A stretch of 64,000 bases of DNA. Origin: Polyangia bacterium. GTDB lineage: Bacteria > Myxococcota_A > Polyangia > Nannocystales > Nannocystaceae. The notes under the pieces are model-generated. The model had not been told where the DNA came from and did no database searches. It saw nothing but the letters and a program-made list of their open reading frames with translations. Made by a program: the position numbers and the translations under genes. Below, one piece after another: positions 37,437 through 49,736 of this stretch (position 1 is the stretch's first letter; every line of letters starts with the position of its first letter). The stretch covers positions 1 to 64,000 of the forward strand of contig JAUIKS010000005.1 in NCBI GenBank assembly GCA_030430565.1, in the 5' to 3' direction.

Positions 37437-39842
37437 TCAGTAGCCGATCTCGAGCATCACGTTCAGGCTGCGCCCGGGCCCGTTGATGCTCGAGCCGTGG
37501 TAGCGGTAGGGCGCGTCTCCGAGATTCTCCAGCACGAGGCTGAGGAGCACAAACGGCTTCCACAGCTGGTAGCTCGCCCACAGGTCGACGGCGACGAAGC
37601 CGGGGGTGCCGCCCAAGGGAATTCGAAAATCCTCGAGGTCCTGCGGCGAGAGGCGATCTTGCAGCGCGGCCCAGCGCACGCCGCCGCCGAGCGTCACGTC
37701 GATGTCGGGCACGCTCCACATCAGCTCGTTGCTCCCGTTGAGCGGCGGGGTCTTGGAGAGCGGCGTCCGCAGGTCGTCGTCGATGACCAGCGGCGCGAGG
37801 CTGTCGGGCCCCTCGGTCCAGACGTAGGAGACCGTGGAGCGCAGCGCGAAACCGTACCCGAAGCGCAGGTGCAGCAGGCCGTCGGCGCCCTGGTTGATCG
37901 AGGGGCCGCGCAGGTTGACCGGCTTGAGCGCGAACTGCTGCCCGGAGCAGCCGCCGAGCTCATCGCAGGGCAGCACGCCGCGCTGGATGACATCGCGCGT
38001 GCGGGTGTGAAACGCGTGGGCGGTGAGCGAGATCCGCTCGTGCGCGACGCGGACGCCGACTTCGAAAGAGGTCGAGCGCTCGGGCTTGAGTTCGGCGTTC
38101 TCGACCTGAAAGCCCGGGCCGGTCGGTCGCCGCGCGGTGAGGTCCGAGAGGTTGGGCGCGCGAAAGCCCTGGTTCGCGCCAAGGTCAAAGGTCAACCACT
38201 CCTGCGCCTTGACGTGCACGCCGGTCTCGCCGACGAAGGAGCTCCAGCGCGCGTCGACATCGAGCGAGTTGGACTCGGGGTCGCCCTCGGCGCGCGCGGC
38301 CGCGTGGGCGAAGCGCCCGCCGCCGCGCAGCAGCAGGCGCTCGTGGATGTCGAAGCGCAGCTGCGTCCAGGCGCCGCCCGTAAAATAGTTGCCGGGGAGG
38401 TGCTGCCCGCGGGAGCGCTCGACGACCTGGCCGGTGTCGAAGAAGCGCTGCCAGGCCTTGCTCTCCACGAAGTCGAGGTAGCCGTCGGCGCCGTAGTGGG
38501 CCTGCACGCCGACGTCGTCGGTGAGGCGAAACCGCTTCGTCCGCAGCTCGAGCATCGCGCCGGCGGTGTTGACATCGTCGCGCCCGGTGTTGTCGAAGGG
38601 GCGCTTGAGCCCAGGCGGCGCGAGCTGGCCGTTGAAGGGGTAGTCGGTGTCGACGCGCCAGCGCTCGTGCGCGCGCTGGAAGCTCAGGCGCGCGCGCGCG
38701 GTCTCGGCGAAGGCCGGCCCGCGGACGCTGTCGAGCGCCGCGTAGACGAGCGTCCGAAATTGCTCATCGAACACGTAGCACTCGTTGCGCGGGGCCGTCG
38801 GCGCCGGGCACTTGTCCGCCCGCGGCACGTCGAACTGGCGGTAGTCGTAGTAGTTCAGCGAGAGCGAGAGGTCCTCGTTGACCGCCCACTCGACGCGGCT
38901 GTCCCAGGCGAATTCGCGAAAGCCCGTGCCGTGCTGCATCTTCGGCTCGGGCCACTGGGCGCCGCCGTCGTTGTGGTGCAGCGAGAAGTTCCACGGCTCG
39001 CCAGTCTCCGGGGCGATGATCCGCCCGCCGCTGCGCAGCTGACCGACGTCGCGGTAGCCGAAGCCGCCGAAGAAGCCGAGCGTGCCCTTGTAGCTGAGGT
39101 CAAACTGGGCCCGCCCGCCGTACTCTTGATCGGCGCCGCTGTGGCGCAAGAGCGCGCGCGGATGCACCTCGACGGCGCGCTCACCCTCGACCATTGAGGG
39201 CCGCACGGGCGTCGCCACGATCGCGCCGCCCACCGCGTCCGAGCCGTAGCGCGTCGAGGCTGGGCCGCGGACGATCTCGTAGCGCTCGATGGTCCGAACG
39301 TCCACGGTGAAGACGTACTGGTTCGGCCCCTGACGGTAGAGGCTGTTGTTCATGCGCACGCCGTCGAACAGGAACGCGACCTGCTGCCCGGTGTGCCCAC
39401 GGATGTACGGCGAGCCCTGGCCGTGGGCGGTCTGCTGGATGAACACGCCGGGCTCGTAGCGCAGCGCGTCCGGGCTCGAGCGCGGCAGCCTGCGCGCGAA
39501 CTGCTTGCGCGTGACGACGCTGGTCGAGCGGTCCTCGTTCTCGGGCTCATCGTCGCGGGTCTTGACCACGACGGTGCGCTCCCCGTAGTCGTCGCGTGAG
39601 CTGTCCGGTGGTTCAGCTTGGGACGCGGGCGCGCCGTAGACCGCCGCCGGGATCGTCGACGCGGGGTCACGCTCGAGCGCCGCCGGAGCCTCGGGCGCGG
39701 CGCCCTCCGGCTCCCCCGCGGCCGCGCGCGCGCTCGATCCGAGGATCGACAAGACGCCCACGAGCAACATGACCCTTGAACAAGATCCTCTCGGCCCCGC
39801 GCGCGCGCGCCGAGGCGAGGCGCACCTCGCGAGCAGGGTCAT
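37437..39842 (-). CDS. TonB-dependent outer membrane receptor
   Basis: The ~800-residue protein has a signal peptide, a TonB-box-like segment (YGERTVVVKTR), a plug domain (RSSPDALRYEPGVFIQQTAHGQGSPYIRG-type, FLFDGVRMNN, YEIVRGPASTRYGSDAVGG) and a long beta-barrel ending in the aromatic residue expected of outer membrane proteins (MLEIGY). Such receptors import scarce ligands with energy from TonB-ExbBD; none of those genes is in the window. The substrate is unknown; the adjacent PstS-like protein makes an oxyanion or a phosphorylated compound possible. The start is uncertain between a GTG at 39869, ATG at 39842 and ATG at 39770. Confidence 0.94.
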   Translation of the reverse strand: MTLLARCASPRRARAGPRGSCSRVMLLVGVLSILGSSARAAAGEPEGAAPEAPAALERDPASTIPAAVYGAPASQAEPPDSSRDDYGERTVVVKTRDDEPENEDRSTSVVTRKQFARRLPRSSPDALRYEPGVFIQQTAHGQGSPYIRGHTGQQVAFLFDGVRMNNSLYRQGPNQYVFTVDVRTIERYEIVRGPASTRYGSDAVGGAIVATPVRPSMVEGERAVEVHPRALLRHSGADQEYGGRAQFDLSYKGTLGFFGGFGYRDVGQLRSGGRIIAPETGEPWNFSLHHNDGGAQWPEPKMQHGTGFREFAWDSRVEWAVNEDLSLSLNYYDYRQFDVPRADKCPAPTAPRNECYVFDEQFRTLVYAALDSVRGPAFAETARARLSFQRAHERWRVDTDYPFNGQLAPPGLKRPFDNTGRDDVNTAGAMLELRTKRFRLTDDVGVQAHYGADGYLDFVESKAWQRFFDTGQVVERSRGQHLPGNYFTGGAWTQLRFDIHERLLLRGGGRFAHAAARAEGDPESNSLDVDARWSSFVGETGVHVKAQEWLTFDLGANQGFRAPNLSDLTARRPTGPGFQVENAELKPERSTSFEVGVRVAHERISLTAHAFHTRTRDVIQRGVLPCDELGGCSGQQFALKPVNLRGPSINQGADGLLHLRFGYGFALRSTVSYVWTEGPDSLAPLVIDDDLRTPLSKTPPLNGSNELMWSVPDIDVTLGGGVRWAALQDRLSPQDLEDFRIPLGGTPGFVAVDLWASYQLWKPFVLLSLVLENLGDAPYRYHGSSINGPGRSLNVMLEIGY

Positions 39843-39884
39843 GTCAGGCGATTGTCGGCCGCCGCTCACCCGCGCGGTACCCCC

Positions 39885-39938
39885 GTGGATCCACCTGCAA
39901 TTACCCCGAAAGCGCGCGCTTCACCCGGGGATCCCCCT
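39885..39938 (-). promoter_or_regulatory. candidate operator upstream of the TonB receptor gene
   Basis: GTGGATCCACCT (39885-39896) and GGGGATCCCCCT (39927-39938) lie 43-96 bp before the likely start. GTGGATCCAC and GGGGATCCCC are each palindromic. On the minus strand they give two AGGKGGATC units 42 bases apart, matching the pair upstream of the lipoprotein gene at 33674. Confidence 0.45.
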
Positions 39939-39985
39939 GTGCGCGACCGACGACTACCGCGCCGCATGATGGGAGACGCGCGCGT

Positions 39986-42292
39986 TCACTCCGAGGCCTC
40001 GCCCATCGGCACCCGCAGCAGGGTGTAGTGAAAATTCTCGTACATGACCTCGACGCCCCCGCGCAGGTGGGTCGGCAGGGTCGGCGCGAAGCGCTTGGCG
40101 TGCGCCTTGGTCGTCATCACCCAGAGCGTTCGCCCGCTCCCCTCGTGCTCGCCGACGAATTCGAGCAGCTGCTTGCGGTCGCGCTCTTTGAGCACCCAGA
40201 CCTTGGTCTTGCTGAGGAAGGTCTCGCCCCGGTAGTAGAACCACCAGCTCAGCAGCGGGTCCTCGGGGCCGCGCTGGTCGTAGTACACGCGCAGCGCTGA
40301 GCGCTGTGACCAGTTCTCCGAGGCCGCCGGCAGGTAGTCGTCGATCACGTAGGCGGTCGTGAGCACCCCGGCGAGCGCGGCCGCGGCCGCGGCCGCGCGC
40401 CCGCGGTAGAGCGCCCACAAGATCAGCGCGAGGGCCATCGGCGCGCTGGTCCACACGAGCCGCGTCACCTCGGGCGCGCCGCTCTTCCACATGCCCGTGT
40501 AGAGGTAGGTGGTCAGGTGCGCGAGCCAGGCCGGCTCGTGCAGCGCGTCGCGCAGGACCATCCCGGTGAGCCCGATCCCGACGAGCGCGCAGACCCAGCG
40601 AGCGCGTCCGCCCGCGCGCCCCTCGTCGCGCCGCGCGTGCCCGCTGATCTGGTCCGCGAGCCAGATGCCGATGAGCGCGGCCATCGGCGGCAGCGCGGGC
40701 AGCAGGTAGTGGTAGTACTTCGTGACGCTGTAGGTGATCAGCGCGAGGGTGACGATGAACCACAGCAGCGCGAAGCGCCGCAGCTCGCGGACGGCCGGCG
40801 CTTCTTCACGGTGCTTGACCGCCTCCGCCTCGACCGCGGCTGAGCGCGCCTCCTGTTCACGCGTCACCGCCGCCGCCTCTGGAGTCGGCTCTACGCGGTC
40901 GTGAAGTTCGTCGTCCTCCTCCGCCTCAACGCGCTCCTCCTCCGAGGCGAGCGGCGGGTAGGCGCGCGCGACGTTGTCCCACAGCGCCGCGGGCAGGGCC
41001 GCGATCCAGGGCAACGCGGCGAGCCCGAGGGTCTGCAGATAGAAGGTGAAGCCGCCGACCGCCTGCTCCTGCTCGCCGGTGTCGAAGCGCGCGAGGTTGT
41101 TGATGACGATCAGCTCGTTGAACCAGCGATCGCCGCGGTAGAGGAACATCGCGTGGTGCCAGGGCATCGCCACGAGCAAGAACAGCAGCGTGCCGCCCCA
41201 CAGCCCGCAGTAGCGCACGAACCCGAGCCGCCCGCTGACGAGCAGGTGCGCGAGCACGAGCAGGCCGATGATCCCCGGGCCGATCATGCCCTTGCCGATG
41301 ATCGAGACGCCGGCGGCCAGGTACATCACGCCGAGCCAGCACTGTGAGCGCCGACGCCAGCGCAGGCTGCTGATCAGCGCGAACACCATCAGGCCCTCGT
41401 AGATCAACATCGTCAGATGGATCTGGTAGAGCGTGAAGGTGGTGGGGACGTTGGGGCGCTTGACGAAGCCCGACACCCGCTCGACGGTCTCGGGCCGGAG
41501 CACGTGGTGGTGCAGCAGCGCGAGCTGGCACGCGACGGTCAGGATGAGCACGAGCGCGAAGGCCAGGTGGGCGCGGTCCCAGGCGATCACCCAGCCGCGC
41601 GTGGCGGCGAAGCGCGGGCGCTTCAGCGGGCGCGTCCGCAGCGCGCGATCGGGCAGCAAGAACGCGAGCGCCCAGGCGCCCATGGCGACGACCACGGGGC
41701 CGACGAAGAACATGTCCGTGAGCGCCTGGCGGGCGACGATCGCCCACTGCGGCGAGGTCGAGAGCACCACCGCGGTGAAGATCCCGGCCGCGCGCGCGCG
41801 GACGTGCGCGGGCGCGTTGAGGTCAACAGTCCCGCGCGCTCGCGTCGGCGCGCACAGCCGCCAGACGACGTAGCCGAGGAAGGCCGCGCTCGCCATGGCC
41901 GCGAGCATGCTCGGCAGCCGGATCGCCAGCTCCGGCCAGGGCGAGCGGACCATCTCGTCGGCGGCGGCGCTGGTGCCGACGCCGAACAATTTCATGCACA
42001 GCGCCATCAACCAAAACGGCAGCGCCGGCTTCGACCAGAATGTGTTCTCGTAGTTGCCGTCGGGTCCGTAGCCGGGGCGCCACCACAGGTCGAGGGGATC
42101 TTTGCGCGCGAGGATCTGCCGCGCGACCTCGCCGTAGTGCGTCTCCCAGGGATCCCACGGGCCGCAGCTCGCGATCGAGGCCGTGTTGATGACGAGCATG
42201 ATGAGCGCGGCCATCGCGATCCACGCCCAGGTCGGCATCGCGGCGAGCGCCTTGCTGAATCGAGCGATCACGGCCTTGAACAAGTACCCCAC
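39986..42292 (-). CDS. ArnT/PMT-like GT-C glycosyltransferase
   Basis: This 769-residue multi-spanning protein resembles ArnT and protein O-mannosyltransferases, which transfer a sugar from a polyprenyl-phosphate donor in the periplasm. Diagnostic parts are the first-loop acid region (PWDPWETHYGEVARQILARKD), RLPSMLAAMASA and KYYHYLLPALPPMAALIG. A charged insertion lies near residue 440-490 between membrane segments. The start is taken as a GTG at 42292; an ATG at 42238 is the alternative. Longer readings would run into the divergent gene. The acceptor (lipid A or protein) cannot be told from the sequence. Confidence 0.88.
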   Translation of the reverse strand: MGYLFKAVIARFSKALAAMPTWAWIAMAALIMLVINTASIASCGPWDPWETHYGEVARQILARKDPLDLWWRPGYGPDGNYENTFWSKPALPFWLMALCMKLFGVGTSAAADEMVRSPWPELAIRLPSMLAAMASAAFLGYVVWRLCAPTRARGTVDLNAPAHVRARAAGIFTAVVLSTSPQWAIVARQALTDMFFVGPVVVAMGAWALAFLLPDRALRTRPLKRPRFAATRGWVIAWDRAHLAFALVLILTVACQLALLHHHVLRPETVERVSGFVKRPNVPTTFTLYQIHLTMLIYEGLMVFALISSLRWRRRSQCWLGVMYLAAGVSIIGKGMIGPGIIGLLVLAHLLVSGRLGFVRYCGLWGGTLLFLLVAMPWHHAMFLYRGDRWFNELIVINNLARFDTGEQEQAVGGFTFYLQTLGLAALPWIAALPAALWDNVARAYPPLASEEERVEAEEDDELHDRVEPTPEAAAVTREQEARSAAVEAEAVKHREEAPAVRELRRFALLWFIVTLALITYSVTKYYHYLLPALPPMAALIGIWLADQISGHARRDEGRAGGRARWVCALVGIGLTGMVLRDALHEPAWLAHLTTYLYTGMWKSGAPEVTRLVWTSAPMALALILWALYRGRAAAAAAALAGVLTTAYVIDDYLPAASENWSQRSALRVYYDQRGPEDPLLSWWFYYRGETFLSKTKVWVLKERDRKQLLEFVGEHEGSGRTLWVMTTKAHAKRFAPTLPTHLRGGVEVMYENFHYTLLRVPMGEASE

Positions 42293-42382
42293 GCCTGGCG
42301 CGGCGCCAACCACGACCGCGACCTCTTGCACAGCAGCGCGCTCGTCGGGCGCCGCCTGGGCGTCTTCTGCTAGCCTGCACGC

Positions 42383-43428
<1,046 letters not shown>

Positions 43429-43432
<4 letters not shown>

Positions 43433-44850
43433 ACGCGACGGCTTTTCAACAGCGCACGGGCGCGCTGCTCGTCGCGCTCTCGCTCGTGGGGTGCCAGACG
43501 CCTGCGGACAAGCCCGCGACGGAGACCAAGGTCAGCGCCGAGGTGAAGACCAGCGCCGGCGCCGAGGACAAGGCCGCGGAGGCGCAGCCTCGCGCGCCCG
43601 CAGCGGACGAGGACGCGCACCACGTGGTGTTCGCGGACCGACTCGCCTACAGCTACGTGCTGCTGCTCGACCCGGAGACGCCGCCCGACTTCACCGCGCC
43701 CACGCGCGCGGAGCTCCAGGACCTGATCCGCGCGGCCTACCCCGGTCACGAGCGCGACGAGGAGGTCCGGCTGCTGCTCGTGCTCGCCGAGCGCGAGATC
43801 GCGAGCCGCGGCGACGGAGCGCCCGAGCTCGAGCTGCCGACGCCCGAGGAGGAGGCTGAAGCGGCCGACGCCGCGCGTGACGAGTCGCGGCTCGCTGACA
43901 AAGACTCGGAGGAGCGCGCCGCCCCCAGCGACCCGCTTGAAGCGGAAGCGGAAGCGGAAGCGGACGAGGGCGAGGAAGCTCGGAAAAAAGCGCTGCGCGT
44001 CGCCGGGCGCACGGCCGACCTCGTCGGCCTGGAGCTCGAGCTCGAGCGCGTCGAAGAGAGCGGCGCCGGCGACCACCACGGCCTGATCCCCAAGCGCTTC
44101 CTGTTCGAGCCCGACGACGCGCCGCTCTTGACCCGCGCGCTCTCGCCGGCCGACCGGGCCAGCCTCGCGCGCCGACGCTGGCAGCTCGTGCTCCGCGTCG
44201 GCTACCGCAACCGCAACGCGGTCCGCGGGCTGCGGCTCTTGCAGGCGCTCGTCCGCGTCGTCGCGCGCGAGCACGACGCGCTGATCTACGACCCCGACAC
44301 CCACGAGACCGTCGACCTCGAGACATTTAAAAGACGACGGCTTCAGATCAAGCTCGGCAACATCGCCGACCAGATCGTCGTGGTCCCCTTCCCCGACGAC
44401 CGCCACGGCGCGGGGCACATCCGGCTGGCGACCCGCGGCATGCGGCGCTTCGGCAGCGTCGACCTCGAGCTCGACGGCCTCCCGCGCGACCCCGCGCTCC
44501 TGCAGAGCGCGACGCACCTGCTGCACGGCCTCGCCTTCCAGATGGTCACGCTCGGGGTCCTGGGTGAGACCGGCTTCGCGACCGAGCTCGACGACACGGT
44601 GACGATCCACTACCGCGACTGCGCCCAGGCCTACGCCGGCCGCGGCGAGCGACTGCCGCGCTGCCACGACTGCCCCGAGTCGGTGCTCGTACACCTCGTC
44701 GAGCGCCCGCCCGAGGCCCACGACCCCGCCGGGCACGTGGTCGCCCGCGTCGTCGCGCCCCGCACCACCAGCGACCGCCCGGAGTACGATCACCCCGCCT
44801 GGGCCCGCGACGCGGTCACGCGCGTGCTGGGCTCGGGGTCGGCCGAGTGA
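43429..44850 (+). CDS. hypothetical lipoprotein with acidic repeat
   Basis: The GTG at 43429 overlaps the stop of the dehydratase gene. The 473-residue product has a signal peptide and lipobox ([10 protein letters not shown]), a K/T/A-rich linker, a middle acidic tract ([14 protein letters not shown]) and a C-terminal folded region with [21 protein letters not shown]. No known family is evident. Translational coupling to a PLP enzyme is odd for a lipoprotein and may only reflect compact gene packing. Confidence 0.78.
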
Positions 44851-45173
44851 GACACTTCAAGGTGAGCACGGAACATGCCCTTTCGAGCATTCTCGATGTA
44901 CGGGCGTCGGGTCGCTGCTTAACGCCAGGGGACCCTCCGGCTTCCGGGCGGCGAGCGACGGTACGTACGAAGCGGACGAGCGTCCTCGCGCTCGCCGTCC
45001 TCTGCCGGCTCCTCCCTGGCTCGCGCGCGACCCGTGAGCTCCGGTGACGCGCTCGCGGGTTTCGGCAGCCGCTGATCCGGGGCCAGCCAACACCCCGTGC
45101 GCGCGATCTGACGGCGTCTAGATGCGCATGACCCAACGGGCAGGTCATACGAACCGCGACGGAGGGGACAGGA
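44851..45173. other. intergenic region between convergent genes
   Basis: This 323-bp stretch between the lipoprotein gene and the convergent methyltransferase gene has no credible gene, RNA gene or strong intrinsic terminator that I can see. A short GGAC-GAGC-GTCC hairpin occurs near 44977. Confidence 0.5.
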
Positions 45174-45827
45174 CTAGCCGCGACGGAAGATCACCGAGAG
45201 GTTGTTGGCCGGCATCTCCACGATCTCGTCGAGCGCGAGGCCGCGGGCGCGCGCGAGCGCGGCGACCTCCTCGAGGTCACGCACGCCCCAGCTCGGGTCG
45301 CGCGCGCGCAGGCTGCGATCGAAGGCCTCGTTGCTCGGCGCCGTGTGTCGCCCCTCGCGGCGGTAGGGGCCGTACAGGTACAGCAGGCCGTCGGCGCGCA
45401 GGTGCCGGGCCGCCCCCGCGACGATGCCCTCGCACACCTCCCACGGCGAGATGTGGATGACGTTGATCGCGACGACCGCGGCCGGCGACTCGTCGAGCCA
45501 GCGCTCCGCGCGGGCGTCGAGCGGCAGCGGCGGGCGCACGCGCTGCTCGAGATCACCGGCGTGCGCGCGCCAGGCCGCGACGCTGGCCCGGGCCTCCTCG
45601 GAGGGGTCCGTCGGCTGCCAGATGATCCCCGGCAGTCGCCCCGTGTAGTCGACGGCGTGCTCGCCCGTGCCGCTGCCGATCTCGAGCACGAGGCCCGCGC
45701 GCGGCAGCACCCGCTGCAGCACTTCAAAAATCGGCTCGCGGTTGCGCGAGGCCGCCGGCGCCCGCCTGCGCGCCGACATGTTGCTCGGCGCGCCGCGCCC
45801 TTCATGATCGCGATCCGACTCGCTCAT
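45174..45827 (-). CDS. DUF938-family SAM-dependent methyltransferase
   Basis: The 217-residue protein matches the DUF938 family: SRNREPIFEVLQRVLP, the SAM-binding motif VLEIGSGTGEHAVDY, IIWQPTDPSEEARASVAAW and INVIHISPWEV. It is a cytoplasmic class I methyltransferase fold; the substrate is not known. A GGAGG lies seven bases before the ATG. It is convergent with the lipoprotein gene and divergent from orn. Confidence 0.9.
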   Translation of the reverse strand: MSESDRDHEGRGAPSNMSARRRAPAASRNREPIFEVLQRVLPRAGLVLEIGSGTGEHAVDYTGRLPGIIWQPTDPSEEARASVAAWRAHAGDLEQRVRPPLPLDARAERWLDESPAAVVAINVIHISPWEVCEGIVAGAARHLRADGLLYLYGPYRREGRHTAPSNEAFDRSLRARDPSWGVRDLEEVAALARARGLALDEIVEMPANNLSVIFRRG

Positions 45828-45921
45828 CCGCGTTCCTCCACGCCCACGCTACCGTCGACCGATTGCGAGTGACAAGCGCGCGCCTGACAAGCGCGACGGG
45901 CCGGTGTAAGCATGGCGCACG

Positions 45922-46485
45922 ATGGCGACGATCGACCCCGGCACGCACCCGCCCCTGATCTGGCTCGACCTCGAGATGTCCGGCCTCGACCCCGAGCGCT
46001 GCGAGATCTTGGAGATCGCCACGATCGTCACCGACGGCGCGCTCAACGTGCTCGGCGAGGGCCCCGATCTCGTGGTCCATCAGCCCGACTCGGTGCTCGA
46101 CGCGATGGACGAGTGGTGCACGCAGCACCACGGCGAGAGCGGCCTGACCGCGCAGGTCAAGGCCTCGACGATCTCGCTCGCCGAGGCCGAGGCCCAGACC
46201 CTCGAGTTCCTTGCGCAACACTGCGCGTCCGGAGCCTCGCCGCTGTGCGGCAACTCGATCGGGCAGGACCGGCGCTTCATCGTCCGCTACATGCCCCGCC
46301 TCGACGCCTTCCTGCACTACCGCAGCGTCGACGTCTCGACGATCAAGGAGCTGTGCCGGCGCTGGTACCCCGGGCTGCAGGCGCCACCCAAGCGCGAGTG
46401 TCACCGCGCGCTCGAGGACATCCGCGAGTCCATCGCCGAGCTGCGCTTCTACCAGCAGAACATCTTCCGCGCGCTCGAGGCCTGA
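45922..46485 (+). CDS. orn: oligoribonuclease
   Basis: Orn is the DEDDh 3'-5' exoribonuclease that degrades di- and short oligoribonucleotides, including the c-di-GMP product pGpG. The 187-residue protein has [12 protein letters not shown] (Asp16, Glu18), [13 protein letters not shown], and the C-terminal [11 protein letters not shown] with the catalytic His and Asp. Length and motif order are normal. Its stop lies inside a palindrome shared with the convergent gene. Confidence 0.96.
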   Translation: MATIDPGTHPPLIWLDLEMSGLDPERCEILEIATIVTDGALNVLGEGPDLVVHQPDSVLDAMDEWCTQHHGESGLTAQVKASTISLAEAEAQTLEFLAQHCASGASPLCGNSIGQDRRFIVRYMPRLDAFLHYRSVDVSTIKELCRRWYPGLQAPPKRECHRALEDIRESIAELRFYQQNIFRALEA

Positions 46486-46514
46486 GCGCGCGCCGACGAG
46501 CGGGGCTCAGGCCT
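46478..46514. terminator. palindrome spanning two convergent stop codons
   Basis: AGGCCTGAGC (46478-46487) pairs perfectly with GCTCAGGCCT (46505-46514). It contains the stop codons of both orn (46483-46485) and the EF-G domain IV-like gene (46507-46509). There is no T-tract. It may act as a bidirectional hairpin or protect both 3' ends. Confidence 0.5.
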
Positions 46515-46908
46515 TCGCGCGGATCAGCGAGCCGGCCATCGAGACCAGCTTGGTGTGGCGCGTCGCGCCGAGCCGACAGTCCTCGACCAGCGCGAGCAGG
46601 GCCTTGCGCATCGCCTTCTGCCCGGCCTCGTAGAACCGCCGCTCGGTCGCGTCGACCGGGTGGATCATCGCGTCGATCAGGGTGAAGCGCAGGCCCTCGA
46701 CCCCGGGCGCCTCCTCGAACACGCGCTGCGCCCCGGCGAACACGGCGGCGAGCAGCCGGCCCCGCATCTTGCCCTTGTAGGCGTTCGACATCGCGAGGCC
46801 GTCACCGTCGACCCACTCGACGCGCGCCGAGATCCGCGCGACGCCGCCGCAATTCATCTGCGTGCCGGCGCGGGCGTGCACCGTGACGCTCTCTCGTGCG
46901 CGCAGCAT
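46507..46908 (-). CDS. stand-alone EF-G domain IV-like protein
   Basis: The product is about 133 residues from the ATG at 46908. It resembles domain IV of elongation factor G: RISARVEWVDGDG, AYKGKMRGRLLAAVFAGAQRVFEEA and GVEGLRFTLIDAMIHPVDATERRFYEAGQKAMRKAL, which parallels the family's V-TLxDGxYHxVDSSExAFxxAAxxAxxxA pattern. There is no GTPase domain. The frame is open to an ATG at 46983, but the extra 25 residues are Arg/Ala-rich. TACAAT at 46917-46922 could be a -10 element close to the 46908 start. The role is unknown; binding to the ribosomal A site is a conceivable one. Confidence 0.7.
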   Translation of the reverse strand: MLRARESVTVHARAGTQMNCGGVARISARVEWVDGDGLAMSNAYKGKMRGRLLAAVFAGAQRVFEEAPGVEGLRFTLIDAMIHPVDATERRFYEAGQKAMRKALLALVEDCRLGATRHTKLVSMAGSLIRAKA

Positions 46909-47149
46909 GGCTTCGAATTGTATAGCAGCGAGGCGCGCGCGCGCAGGCTGCTGTCGGCGCGCACGGGCGCGCGGCTCGGACATTCCTTACAAGACATGTA
47001 CTCAAGAACATCCTTAAACCCCGTCTCGCCACGTGCCCCTCGCGCCAGGCGCGGGGACCCCGCGACGCGCGACCGTGACCACGGAGATCACTCGCGGCGC
47101 GCGCGGGGATGCGCCGCGCGCGACCGGGAGCGAGCGCGCCGACGCGGCG

Positions 47150-49561
<2,412 letters not shown>

Positions 49562-49736
49562 TCGTGTCCCGCCTCTGTCGCTGACGTTTGTGTTTGAGCT
49601 TGAGTCAAGGCCTGAGTCGCGTCGCGCCGTGACCCGCGTAGGATCGCGCGCGACCGCTGGCGGCGAAGCGTACTGGCTTGCGGATCGCTGTCAACCGAGC
49701 GTCCCGCGCTCCACAGGGGGATAGACTGCAGAGGTC

